NCBI GenBank assembly: GCA_003153015.1
Contig: PMBS01000270.1
Coordinates: 12,062 to 46,254 of the forward strand
Origin: Myxococcales bacterium
GTDB lineage: Bacteria > Myxococcota_A > Polyangia > Fen-1088
Direction of reading: 5' to 3'
Length of the DNA: 34,193 bases
The stretch's first letter is position 1. Each line of letters begins with the position of its first letter. A program made the position numbers and the translations under genes. Shown one piece after another: positions 25,454 to 33,922 of this stretch. The notes beneath the pieces are model-generated. The model was not told the origin of the DNA. It searched no databases and saw nothing but the letters and a program-made list of their open reading frames with translations.

Positions 25454-28400
25454 AAGGACTTCGAGGCCACCATCGAGTTCGACCTGGTTGGGACCGGTTA
25501 TCAGCGTGGCAACCCGGATGACTACGACCGTGGGCTGGCCCTCTTTCCGGGGCACCTGCTCGACTTCATCAAGGCCACCCAGCCAGCGCTGTGGGACGAG
25601 CTTAGCCAGAGCCACGGAGATGGATTGCGAGCGGGGCTGCTGGATGCCCTGAGCAAGAATTTGCACAAGGCCGGCACCATGGAAGTCCTGCGGCACGGCT
25701 TCAAGTTCTATGGCAAGCGCATCGATGCGGCCTATTTCCGTCCAGCGCATGGCCTGAATCCGGAGGTGTTGCAGAAGTACGCGCAGAACATCGTGGCAGT
25801 CACGCGCCAGGTGCATTTCAATCCCGAGGCCGAGGACAGCGTGGACATGGTGCTGTCGGTGAACGGCCTGCCGGTGGCCACGTTGGAGCTGAAGAACTCG
25901 CTCACCGGCCAGAAGGTGGAGAACGCGGTCAGGCAGTACAAGTACGACCGGGACCCGCGCTTGCCGTTGTTCCGATTCAAGACCAGGGCCTTGGTCCACT
26001 TCGCCGTGGACACAGATCTGGTGTTCATGACCACCGCGCTGGCCGGTCCCAAAACCCGGTTCCTGCCGTTCAATCTCGGTCTCGACGGTGGCGCGGGAAA
26101 CCCAACACCCAAAGATGGCGGCTACAAGACCGGCTACTTGTGGCGGCAGGTTCTGACCCGCGACAGCTTGCTCGACATCCTGGCCCGCTTCATCACCCTG
26201 GTGAAAGAGGAGCGCAGGGTAGCGGGCAAGACCGAGGTGAAGGAATCGCTAGTCTTTCCCCGCTACCACCAGCTTGATGTGGTTCGCAAACTGGAGGCCG
26301 CTGCACGCGCAGAGGGCGCGGGACAGCACTATCTGGTCCAACATTCTGCCGGCAGCGGCAAAAGCAACTCCATCGCCTGGACCGCGCACCGGCTGGCCTC
26401 GCTGCACGACGATCAGGACCGCAAGGTGTTCCAATCCGTCGTGGTCATCACCGACCGCAGGATCTTGGACCGTCAGCTGCAAGACACCATTTACCAGTTC
26501 GAGCACAAGCAAGGCGTTGTGGTCCGCATCGACAAGGACAGCAACCAGCTTGCCGAGGCGTTGAAGACCGGCGCAGCCATCATCATCACCACCCTGCAGA
26601 AGTTCCCGGTGGTGTCCGACAAGATCGCCGACCTGCCCAGCCGCAAGTACGCGGTCATCGTGGACGAAGCCCACAGTTCACAGTCAGGCGAAGCCGCACG
26701 CTCGCTGCGTGAGGTCCTTGCCGATACCGATGAACCCACGTTGGCCAGCAAGGCCGCTGATGCAGATGAGGACTTTGCCGCCATCAAGAAGGCCGAGGAC
26801 GACCAGGAGCCCGACGAGCCGACGTCCGAGGATGAGCTGTTGCGGGTCATGGCCTCGAGGGGCAAGCAGAAGAACCTGAGCTTCTTCGCCTTCACCGCCA
26901 CGCCTAAGGCCAAGACGCTGGAGGTGTTTGGTCGGCCTGGCCCGGATGACAAACCCGTCCCGTTCCACATTTATTCCATGCGCCAGGCCATCGAGGAGGG
27001 GTTCATCCTCGATGTGCTCAAGAGCTACACCACGTACAAGACATACTACAAGCTGGTGCAGAAATCGGCAGCCGATCCGCAAGTGAAGAAGCAAGAGGCC
27101 GTGGCCGCCCTGGCCCGCTTCATGAGTCTGCACCCGCACAACATCGCCCAGAAAGTGGAGGTCATCGTCGAGCACTTCCGCACCCACGTGCGGAGCAAGC
27201 TGCAGGGCCGCGCCAAGGCCATGGTGGTCACTCGCTCACGCCTGCACGCCGTTCGCTACAAACTGGCCTTCGACGACTACATCAAGGAAAAGGGCTACGC
27301 CGATCTGAGGGCGCTGGTGGCGTTCTCGGGCATCGTGCTCGACCCTGATTCGCGCCGGACCTTCACCGAGGTTGGCATGAACGCCGGCATCCGAGAAACC
27401 GAGCTGCGGGACAAGTTCGCCACCGACGAGTACCAGGTCCTGCTGGTGGCCAACAAGTACCAGACCGGCTTCGACCAGCCGCTTCTTTGCGCCATGTACG
27501 TGGACAAGAAATTGGCCGGTGTGCAGGCCGTACAGACCCTGTCGCGCCTCAACCGCACCTACCCCGGCAAGGAAGAAGACAGCGTCTTCGTGCTCGACTT
27601 CGCCAACGAGACCGCCGAAATCCAGGAGGCGTTCCAGCCCTACTACGAACAGACCACCGTGGCCGAGAAGGCTGACCCTACGCAACTGGACGCCCTCCAG
27701 CACGACCTCGACAGCGCCCAGATCTGGACCGACTCCGAGCTGGAGAGCTTCGCCAAGGTCTTCTACCGCCCCAAGACCGACCTGACCGACAAGGAACACG
27801 AGGAGCTGCACCGCTGCCTCGCCCCAGCCATGGACCGCTGGGTGCACTGGCCCGGCAACGACGCCGAGGAAGCCAAAGAAAAGTGGCGCGTCCAGCTCCA
27901 AGCCTTCTGCCGCCTGTATGCCTTCATGAGCCAGGTCGTTCCCTACCGCGACCGCGAGCTGGAAATCCGCTACAGCTTCGGGCGGCTGCTGCTCAAGCGC
28001 CTACCCCGCGACCGGAAGGACCACATCGAGCTTGAGGGCGAGGTGGACCTGCAATACTACCGACTGGCCCGTCTGGGCGAATCCAACGTCGTCCTGGAAA
28101 AAGGCCGACAAGGTGAGGTGCACGGCCCCACCGAGGTCGGCACCAAGAAAGCTGAAGACCCCACTGTACCCCTGCACGAGATCATCGAAATCCTGAACGA
28201 CCGCTTCGGCACCGATTTCAAGCCCCAGGACCAGCTTGTCTTCGACCAGATCATCGCCGACAGCAAAGCCGACAGGATTGTCCAGGAACGCGCCCAGGCC
28301 AACACGTTCGAGAATTTCGCCCTCAGCATCAAGGACAAGGTCCAGGAACTGGTCATCGAACGCGGCGACCGAAACCAGAACCTGGTAGCGAAGTACCTCG

Positions 28401-28498
28401 ACGAAGCCGACTTCAACGAGGTGGCGTTCAACTGGATGGCAAAGAAGATCTACGAAGAACTACGCCAGGCAATGGCAAGCCCACCGGGGGGTGGGTGA
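25442..28498 (+). CDS. hsdR: Type I restriction enzyme endonuclease/translocase subunit
   Basis: HsdR uses ATP to pull DNA through the R-M complex and cuts unmodified DNA. The 1018-residue length is typical. The nuclease domain is first, with VDMVLSVNGLPVATLELKN giving the PD-(D/E)XK residues Asp135, Glu149 and Lys151. The SF2 motor follows, with Walker A HSAGSGKS (residues 301-308), DEAH at 408-411 (VIVDEAHSSQSGE) and FAFTATPKAK as motif III. Later motor motifs include YQTGFDQPLLCAMYVDKKLA and QTLSRLNRTYPGKE. The C-terminal helical part binds HsdM. The open frame reaches back to 25304 through the 23-bp array; the ATG at 25442 has a clear ribosome site (GGGGAAAAG) and the expected N-terminus. 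It overlaps the spacer ORF stop by 4 bases. Confidence 0.95.
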   Translation: MKTEKDFEATIEFDLVGTGYQRGNPDDYDRGLALFPGHLLDFIKATQPALWDELSQSHGDGLRAGLLDALSKNLHKAGTMEVLRHGFKFYGKRIDAAYFRPAHGLNPEVLQKYAQNIVAVTRQVHFNPEAEDSVDMVLSVNGLPVATLELKNSLTGQKVENAVRQYKYDRDPRLPLFRFKTRALVHFAVDTDLVFMTTALAGPKTRFLPFNLGLDGGAGNPTPKDGGYKTGYLWRQVLTRDSLLDILARFITLVKEERRVAGKTEVKESLVFPRYHQLDVVRKLEAAARAEGAGQHYLVQHSAGSGKSNSIAWTAHRLASLHDDQDRKVFQSVVVITDRRILDRQLQDTIYQFEHKQGVVVRIDKDSNQLAEALKTGAAIIITTLQKFPVVSDKIADLPSRKYAVIVDEAHSSQSGEAARSLREVLADTDEPTLASKAADADEDFAAIKKAEDDQEPDEPTSEDELLRVMASRGKQKNLSFFAFTATPKAKTLEVFGRPGPDDKPVPFHIYSMRQAIEEGFILDVLKSYTTYKTYYKLVQKSAADPQVKKQEAVAALARFMSLHPHNIAQKVEVIVEHFRTHVRSKLQGRAKAMVVTRSRLHAVRYKLAFDDYIKEKGYADLRALVAFSGIVLDPDSRRTFTEVGMNAGIRETELRDKFATDEYQVLLVANKYQTGFDQPLLCAMYVDKKLAGVQAVQTLSRLNRTYPGKEEDSVFVLDFANETAEIQEAFQPYYEQTTVAEKADPTQLDALQHDLDSAQIWTDSELESFAKVFYRPKTDLTDKEHEELHRCLAPAMDRWVHWPGNDAEEAKEKWRVQLQAFCRLYAFMSQVVPYRDRELEIRYSFGRLLLKRLPRDRKDHIELEGEVDLQYYRLARLGESNVVLEKGRQGEVHGPTEVGTKKAEDPTVPLHEIIEILNDRFGTDFKPQDQLVFDQIIADSKADRIVQERAQANTFENFALSIKDKVQELVIERGDRNQNLVAKYLDEADFNEVAFNWMAKKIYEELRQAMASPPGGG

Positions 28499-28667
28499 AA
28501 AGCGTGAGGTTGTGATGGATACTGACACCAAGGCGCGGCTCCCCGCCAGGAATTCTCGTCACTCGGTGTCCACGGAAGCATCAAGCCGACACTTCCAGTC
28601 GCCAGCCAAGTGGAGGTTCTCAGACCGTTCTCAGACCGCGTAGGATCAGTACCCGGATCTCCTCATC

Positions 28668-30803
28668 ATGGGCGAAACCCACTCTGCGCCAAGCGACAGT
28701 CCAAACGTGGAATGCTCAGATGCGCTCGCCAACCTCCTCCGTCTGCTCACGCAAATTCCAGCTTCACCGCTACAACAGATCAAGTCCGACCTCGCCGCCG
28801 TCTACGAAGCATTGGGTATGCCCAAGACCTCGGTCATGGGGATGCCTGCCATCCAAACCTTTCTGTACTCGCGAATTGTGACACAGATAGGAACTAGTGC
28901 AAAGGACTCCTCTCGAACGGCGGATCTGAGCGTCGTTCGTGATGAGCTTCTAATGAGACACGTGTTCGACGGTTTGCCATTGCAGCCAGCGCTTCGCATC
29001 CTCGACCATCTTGTCGATGCCACGAGGCAATGTGAAGGCATCCTGCCTTTGCTGGCCGACTCAACCAAGTGGTTGCACGCGGTTGGACTGGCTTCGGATT
29101 GTATCCTCTTTGACTACGACCCCAACGCCCAGTTGTTCCCTCAGATCGCGAAGCTTCACATCCGCAAGATCAACGTGGCGAGAGCAGCTGCACGGATACG
29201 GACTCGCGGCGCGAAGATACAAATTGAAGGTACGCATGTCCAAATTGGTGACCAGGACCTTAATGCGCTAGGCGCTGATGTTCTTCATCGTGTCCGCAAG
29301 TTGGGCGGTGAGACCGTCGCAAGGATGGTCTTTCAGACGCTGCCTTTTGACCAGAAGCAGGGGCGGTACCAGATGGCTGAGCGGCTGTCATCCTCGGGAA
29401 CAACGAGGCCCCCATCTGTGCCTTGGGGCTACATCCTTCAGCTTGCGGCCAGAGCGGCCTCTGAAGGATTTCTTAACCCCCAACCGGCTGTCGACCACAG
29501 AAGCACCTGGATAGAGGCATGTGAACTCAGTCGCGATCTCGCCGCAATCTACGATGCAGAACGATACAACATGTGGGATGGTATGTATGTCACTGCAGCA
29601 ACGATCATTCCGTTCGCCCAGGGATTGGCGATTCGTGATTCGGCATTTGCGCTGCAACAATTGAGGCCATCCGATCTCGGTCAAATTCTTCATGGACTAT
29701 TCGATTGGTGCGATGACAAGGACGCGAGGCGGAAGCTGGGATTTCGGCTTTCGAGGGCCGTCAGGGTGGCGGAGAAAGTCATGGTGCAGGCACGTGCGAC
29801 ACGCGGCCCCATAGAGTTCAGGACAGGAAAACTCGCCAGGGCCATTCCCGATGCGACGAGGGGGGAAGCGGCGGCGATCTTCGAAGCATTTACTCACGAA
29901 GCCGGGAACGCCAACAGGGAGTATCTGCAACCCAACGATGTTCATCTGCAATCGTTTGCGAAGCGCCCATTCTTGCCCACGGGAAGGGGACGGGTTGTGC
30001 TTCTTGATGCGTCGTGGACTGGACCCGCGTTTGTGACGAGTCTGTTGGAGGCACTCCAGGGTGCATTCGGCGAGGCGTATGTTAACGATCAAGTCGGCCA
30101 CGCATTGGAGCGACTCATTCATGCGGCTCTTCAGAGGAGAGGAATTGCGTCGTTCCGAGGAAAGTACAAAACTCAGGAGGACCAAGGGGAGTGTGACGTG
30201 GTCGTCCAGACGCCTGATACCGTCATTTTCGTCGAGACCAAGCTGCGGTTGATGAGCCCTCGTTCGCGGTCCGGGAGCGACGTTGACCTGTTTCTTGACC
30301 TCTCCCGGAGCATGGTTCGAGCGCAAATTCAGTTGGGCCGGCACGAGATTCAGATCCGGCATTACAAACGATTGACGCTTCGACAGGATGACGGTACTGT
30401 GTCCTCCGTTGAACTGGCCGATGGACAGGGTGTGGAGAGAATTGTAGTGACCGCGCTGGATTATGGACAATTCCAAGACCGCATCGTCCTTGATCGCTTC
30501 TTGAGATGCGTGGCCAACGCAGCGTTCAGAACGGCGGACCCACAGTACCAGAAGGCTCTCGAGGAACTTGGCAAGAGGGGCGAGGAGCTGAGCAAGCAGC
30601 ACCTTCAGTTGCAGGTTCTTGAGCCAAGGGCCAGGGATCAGCCATTCTTCAACTGCTGGTTCCTCAGCCTCCCCCAAGTTCTGGTTCTCCTCGACGGTGT
30701 TGCATCGGAGAGGGACCTGTGGCTGCGGCTTCGCAGAATCCGTCACGTCACCTCCGGACGATACGATTTCTACGCCGATCTGGCTGACTTCGGTGGCCAG
30801 TGA
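28668..30803 (+). CDS. Large PD-(D/E)XK nuclease-like protein, family not recognised
   Basis: A 711-residue protein just after hsdR. I do not recognise the N-terminal 450 residues, which are mainly helical. The C-terminal part has the ordered signature of the restriction-endonuclease fold: GHALERLIHAAL (helix Glu481, G-x-x-x-E pattern), then GECDVVVQTPDTVIFVETK with Asp510, Glu523 and Lys525. After it come SRSMVRAQIQLGRHEIQIRH and a helical end. Metal-dependent DNA or RNA cleavage is therefore likely. No helicase, ATPase or methylase motif was seen. Third codon positions are less GC-rich than in the nuo genes, which suggests transfer. The ATG at 28668 lacks a clear ribosome site. It lies 169 bases after hsdR, so it may have its own promoter. 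It is a candidate defence effector. Confidence 0.7.
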   Translation: MGETHSAPSDSPNVECSDALANLLRLLTQIPASPLQQIKSDLAAVYEALGMPKTSVMGMPAIQTFLYSRIVTQIGTSAKDSSRTADLSVVRDELLMRHVFDGLPLQPALRILDHLVDATRQCEGILPLLADSTKWLHAVGLASDCILFDYDPNAQLFPQIAKLHIRKINVARAAARIRTRGAKIQIEGTHVQIGDQDLNALGADVLHRVRKLGGETVARMVFQTLPFDQKQGRYQMAERLSSSGTTRPPSVPWGYILQLAARAASEGFLNPQPAVDHRSTWIEACELSRDLAAIYDAERYNMWDGMYVTAATIIPFAQGLAIRDSAFALQQLRPSDLGQILHGLFDWCDDKDARRKLGFRLSRAVRVAEKVMVQARATRGPIEFRTGKLARAIPDATRGEAAAIFEAFTHEAGNANREYLQPNDVHLQSFAKRPFLPTGRGRVVLLDASWTGPAFVTSLLEALQGAFGEAYVNDQVGHALERLIHAALQRRGIASFRGKYKTQEDQGECDVVVQTPDTVIFVETKLRLMSPRSRSGSDVDLFLDLSRSMVRAQIQLGRHEIQIRHYKRLTLRQDDGTVSSVELADGQGVERIVVTALDYGQFQDRIVLDRFLRCVANAAFRTADPQYQKALEELGKRGEELSKQHLQLQVLEPRARDQPFFNCWFLSLPQVLVLLDGVASERDLWLRLRRIRHVTSGRYDFYADLADFGGQ

Positions 30804-31141
30804 TGCCATTCAAGCCGTCGCCACTCGAGACGCAGCGTGGTTTCGGAGAGCCTCGGTCAGCTCCACACCCTGATGATGGTTGACCCAGTTAGCTATCCCC
30901 CCACGATTTGGTGCCGGCCCCATGAGCCTGGGTCGTGCATACTGGGGGCTGGGTATGTCGATGTGGGCGGGGTCGGTCAGCGGGCATGGTTCCGGTTTCG
31001 CCAGCCGAGCCCGACGACGTTCAGATCCTTCCCCAAGGTGCCCTCGCCGGTCTTGATGAGTTCGTCGAAAGACGGTTTTGGGGACGCTGCTCTATTCAAG
31101 ATAGGCATTTCCTCCAGAAGAGGAATACCGGCAGGCGCTTC
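30804..31141. other. Intergenic region without a supported gene
   Basis: This stretch of about 340 bases lies between the nuclease-like gene and the 114-residue gene, which converge. It holds one copy of a 71-bp repeat (30885-30955). Short ORFs on + cross it, but they run antisense into the next gene and have no recognisable content. No terminator hairpin with a T-run was found. Confidence 0.6.
30885..30955 (+). repeat. 71-bp intergenic repeat, copy 1
   Basis: This segment matches 33740-33811 with about three quarters identity. Shared blocks are CCAGTTAGCTATC, CCCCACGA, GCCGGCCCC and GCCTGGGTC, ending in a G-run and GGGTA or GGTA. The strong hairpin seen in copy 2 is mostly lost here. Confidence 0.75.
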
Positions 31142-31486
31142 CTATCTCAGGCTCATGAATGTGTACATCCAGAGCCTAGCTTCCTTGCTCCCCCGCGGAA
31201 CGACGGATCGAAACGCCACGCGCTGCCAACTGATAACGTTGCGCTTTCCCCCGTCACCGAAGCCACTGATCTGAAGCGGACCGGTTGCCCAAGGCTGGAG
31301 GAAAACGCTGTTGTCTGAGCAATAGACGTCGATCTTCTCGACATCCACTCCTTCCACCGCGTTCAGCGCGGCTATCGGTTCGGAAAGCGGCCTCGTGCAC
31401 ACCTCGTGGTGGTGGACCGCAGGCAGCTCGACTCCCTGGAAGGAAGCTGTCGCGCCTTGTGTCTTGCCTGTATCGTCCTTCGCCAT
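31142..31486 (-). CDS. Small protein of unknown function
   Basis: A 114-residue protein that I do not recognise. It has a balanced composition and beta-rich parts (VEKIDVYCSDNSVFLQPW, GPLQISGFGDGGKRNVISWQ, RVAFRSVVPRGSKEARLW), without a signal peptide or membrane helix. A very good ribosome site (GAGAGAGGAGTGA) sits about 8 bases before the ATG at 31486, which supports translation. TATAGT on the minus strand further upstream could be a -10 box, but no matching -35 was found. It points towards the nuclease-like gene and may be independent of it. The HHHEVC segment (VELPAVHHHEVCTRP) could bind a metal, but this is speculation. Confidence 0.6.
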   Translation of the reverse strand: MAKDDTGKTQGATASFQGVELPAVHHHEVCTRPLSEPIAALNAVEGVDVEKIDVYCSDNSVFLQPWATGPLQISGFGDGGKRNVISWQRVAFRSVVPRGSKEARLWMYTFMSLR

Positions 31487-31659
31487 TCAGGTCACTCCTC
31501 TCTCGGGTCAGTAGCCCCTATCCCCCAATTGCCAGCCGCTACGGATAGCTCCTCCTACAACAGTTTATCCCACACTTACACTATAGCCCTACCGCAGCAA
31601 TTGCGAGGAGAAGGGAATGCAGGGGTCAGCTGAATGTCTGTTCGGGTCTACCTCCCGGC

Positions 31660-32196
31660 CTACCCCTCCTTCATCGTCTTCGCGAGCTTCACGGCCTCGG
31701 CAACGCCCTTCTCCGCTGCGGTCTGCTTCACCTTTGCCCTGTCCGCGCCCGTGAGCGACTTCAAGGCACCCAGGTACTGCCCTTGAAGTTTCCGCGCCCG
31801 CTTGACCTTCGGCGTGACCTTCTTCACCTTCTTTGCCATCGCTGGCTTTGCCCCTGTCGCCTGGGTGACCTTGCCCTCCCGGCGCTCCTGCCGGTACTTC
31901 TTGATCTTGCTCTTGGCCACGTTCTTGTGGTCCCTGCAGACCATGCCGAAGACTGGTGCTGCTGGGTTCTTGCAGCCGGGTACTGGACATAGCTGCTTTG
32001 GTGGCTTCTTCCTTTCCACCGCCACATGTGCGACAGCCTGCTTGGGTGGCCTGCCTGGCCCGCGCTTCTGCGGAACGCCAAAGGCACCAGCAAGGGCAGC
32101 CTGGATTCGTTGAGCTACGGCTGCTTCCACGGTGGCCACGAGCTGCTGGGTGAAGGATTCGACTTGAGCGGTGATGATTGGGTCGGTGTGGGGCAT
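31660..32196 (-). CDS. AT-hook and zinc-finger small DNA-binding protein
   Basis: A 178-residue basic protein. The N-terminal 40 residues form amphipathic helices (AQVESFTQQLVATVEAAVAQ). An AT-hook core follows (KRGPGRPPK, residues 44-52), which binds the minor groove of A+T-rich DNA. Cys70, Cys75, Cys87 and His90 in CPVPGCKNPAAPVFGMVC-RDH form a probable zinc site. The C-terminus is Lys-rich (AKKVKKVTPKVKRARKLQ) and ends with a short helix. Proteins with this hook/CPVPGC combination are, from memory, common in Myxococcota and mostly unstudied. The ATG at 32196 has GGAG 6 bases upstream. A nucleoid or regulatory role is likely but not shown. Confidence 0.75.
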   Translation of the reverse strand: MPHTDPIITAQVESFTQQLVATVEAAVAQRIQAALAGAFGVPQKRGPGRPPKQAVAHVAVERKKPPKQLCPVPGCKNPAAPVFGMVCRDHKNVAKSKIKKYRQERREGKVTQATGAKPAMAKKVKKVTPKVKRARKLQGQYLGALKSLTGADRAKVKQTAAEKGVAEAVKLAKTMKEG

Positions 32197-32299
32197 GATT
32201 TCTCCTGGATGTTTCTTTCCCGGCCATCGTATGGGCTGCGGGGGAGATGGGCAACCAGATCCAAGTGGCCCCGGGGATCAAGGGTCTGGCTACGCCGAT

Positions 32300-32322
32300 G
32301 CCACCCTCTCACCGAGGGCGGC
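32300..32322 (-). terminator. Hairpin after the phosphoesterase gene
   Basis: GCCACCCTC (32300-32308) and GAGGGCGGC (32314-32322) pair over 9 positions with one mismatch around a 5-base loop. It lies 22 bases past the stop of the minus-strand phosphoesterase gene. No T-run follows, so it is only a possible terminator. Confidence 0.35.
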
Positions 32323-32344
32323 GCTGGTCCTGTTGAACCTCCCT

Positions 32345-33076
32345 TCAGAACTCCACCACGAGCCGGTCCAGGAACTCGCGATTGGGCTCCTCGCCCATGT
32401 ATCCGAACGGATTGCACAGCACCGTGGTCTCTCCGATCTGAATGCGCATGGAGGCGTGTGAGTGCCCGTGCAGCCAGAGGCGCGGCCGGCGTTCAAGTAT
32501 CAGCTCCGTGAGGTCGCACACGAAGAATGGGTTGAGCGGGTTTCCCACGAACCTTGGGGCGACACAGCGCTGTGACGGCAGGTGGTGAGTCACGACGATG
32601 TCGCCGGGTCCCAACTGCTGGTCGAAAAAGGCGACAGCCCTGGCGTTCTCCTCGTACACCCAGGACTCGAAGTCCTCGATGACGGAGAAATCGCTCAGCG
32701 CATGCTTGAGTCCTCCGTCGACGGTGGAGCGCGGGAACCACAGCGGTGCCCCCAGGAAGTTGAACCCGAGAAGTTCGGTGCCCGAGCTGTCGAGCCAGAC
32801 AAGATTGGGGTTCTCGGCCTGCGCACGCCGCGTGAGGTCGAGCACGCAGCTGCGGTTCGTGTCGTAGAATTCGTGGTTGCCGTGAACGTACACGACGGAG
32901 GCGTCGCGGAACCTCTCGCACAGCAGCGCGAGCGCAGGGGGGATACCCTCCGCAACGGCGACGTCGCCGGCAAGCACCAGCACGTCGACGCCGGCTGGGT
33001 TGAGCGACTCGACGAAGGCGCGCCCGGCGTCCCGGTGAAACTCGAAATGTAGATCTGAGAGGAGTTGGAGGCGCAT
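32345..33076 (-). CDS. Calcineurin-like metallophosphoesterase
   Basis: A 243-residue cytoplasmic enzyme of the calcineurin-like superfamily, which uses two metal ions to hydrolyse phosphoesters. The full metal-binding series is present in order: SDLHFEF (Asp8, His10), AGDV (Asp38), GNHEF (Asn67, His68), THHLPS, and HGHSH near the C-terminus. The conserved layout suggests an active enzyme; the substrate (nucleotide, phosphoprotein or nucleic acid) cannot be read. The open frame extends back to 33541, but the ATG at 33076 puts MRLQLLSDLHFEF at the start, as in the family. It diverges from the 137-residue gene at 33122, with 45 bases between for both promoters. Confidence 0.9.
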   Translation of the reverse strand: MRLQLLSDLHFEFHRDAGRAFVESLNPAGVDVLVLAGDVAVAEGIPPALALLCERFRDASVVYVHGNHEFYDTNRSCVLDLTRRAQAENPNLVWLDSSGTELLGFNFLGAPLWFPRSTVDGGLKHALSDFSVIEDFESWVYEENARAVAFFDQQLGPGDIVVTHHLPSQRCVAPRFVGNPLNPFFVCDLTELILERRPRLWLHGHSHASMRIQIGETTVLCNPFGYMGEEPNREFLDRLVVEF

Positions 33077-33121
33077 GCAGGTCCATCCCAGGGTAGCATG
33101 CGCCTCTGACGAGCTCTCAGA

Positions 33122-33535
33122 ATGACTACCCCAGCAGACCTTTCCCGCGAGGCCGCACCAGATGACGATGAGCTTGCCCGTCGGGCAGCCATCGAGCGCT
33201 ACCTGCGCACCGGCAAGTACGAGACCACTTCTCCCGCCTGGCCGGGTAACACTTGGGAGCGCGAGGTCCGTGCACACGACGGCATGATCCGGGCCCTGGT
33301 GGCCGAGGTGAACAAGCTCGCAGCTGGGCATAAAATACCCACTACTTCTCTTCCCGCCGACTTGGTGGCGTTCACACGCAAGAAGGTCGAGCCCATGGTG
33401 CGTGGTCTCTTCCGGCGTGACGAGCAGGAGGCTGTGCTGGCGGTGCCGGAGAAGTCGGTGGTGTTCTTGACCCCGGCGAACACCGACCAGGTGCTGCTCC
33501 AGTTCGGACAAGGGGGCCGGTGGATGCTGCTTTGA
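33122..33535 (+). CDS. Unknown 137-residue protein, probably C-terminally truncated
   Basis: The sequence has IERYLRTGKYETTSPAWPG, then DLVAFTRKKVEPMVRGLFRR, EQEAVLAVPEKSVVFLTPAN and TDQVLL. This resembles the first half of a longer uncharacterised family in which the text after SVVFLTPAN continues for another 100 or more residues (recalled, not searched). Here it stops soon after, at FGQGGRWMLL. No continuation was found in the other frames downstream, so a 3' truncation is likely. The start ATG at 33122 lies 45 bases from the divergent phosphoesterase gene. No catalytic motif is visible in the part present. Confidence 0.5.
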   Translation: MTTPADLSREAAPDDDELARRAAIERYLRTGKYETTSPAWPGNTWEREVRAHDGMIRALVAEVNKLAAGHKIPTTSLPADLVAFTRKKVEPMVRGLFRRDEQEAVLAVPEKSVVFLTPANTDQVLLQFGQGGRWMLL

Positions 33536-33922
33536 CAGCAAGCCCTAAGACAAGCGTCTGCCCAATCTGGGCCGTCGAGCACACCGTTCACCGCCACCGG
33601 TTCTCGTGTACATTGACCCGGCCGAGGTGAACAGCATTTTGGCCGATGCATGCGCGGCGGGTGGAATCATCCTGGGCCGGTGCGCGCCGGAGAAGAGCGA
33701 GACCATTTCCACGCCGCCGCGATGATGATGGGCATCTATCCAGTTAGCTATCGCCCCACGAAGTGAGGCCGGCCCCGCTAGCCTGGGTCACCCATGCTAG
33801 GGGGGTAGGTAGGGAGGCGTCGCCGTGTTCATGATCGCTTCTGGCAGGACGGCCTTTGCAAGCCGGGCTTGATGTGGCATTGCTCTTGGTGCCGCGAGCA
33901 GAACCGAACACGGAAAGGCACC
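33536..33922. other. Intergenic region with repeat copy 2 and a short ORF
   Basis: Almost 390 bases between the 137-residue gene and the OB-fold gene. A 39-codon ORF at 33606-33725 (GTG start; YIDPAEVNSILADACAAGGI) has a protein-like composition but no ribosome site, so it may be a remnant. Bases 33740-33811 are the second copy of the 71-bp repeat, with a strong hairpin. The rest shows nothing I can name. Confidence 0.5.
33740..33811 (+). repeat. 71-bp intergenic repeat, copy 2, with a long palindrome
   Basis: This copy of the element at 30885 contains an inverted repeat: CCCCGCTAGCCTGGGT (33773-33788) and ACCCATGCTAGGGGGG (33790-33805). They pair at 14 of 16 positions around a single central base. 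It lies about 110 bases before the OB-fold gene and could be a protein-binding operator, a transcript hairpin, or the end of a small mobile element. Confidence 0.75.

Noticed and set aside
28515-28643. 42-codon ORF between hsdR and the nuclease-like gene
   Set aside because: Ser/Arg-rich without a recognisable pattern. It crosses an 11-base direct repeat (GTTCTCAGACC at 28616 and 28627) and has no support beyond an ATG.
29697-30809. Minus-strand ORF of 370 codons opposite the nuclease-like gene
   Set aside because: The plus strand gives an ordered nuclease signature and a single 711-codon frame; the minus frame shows no motifs and no ribosome site that I could find.
30837-31318. Plus-strand ORFs over the intergenic region and the 114-residue gene
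   Set aside because: They run antisense to a gene with a strong ribosome site and have poor composition; one includes the 71-bp repeat.
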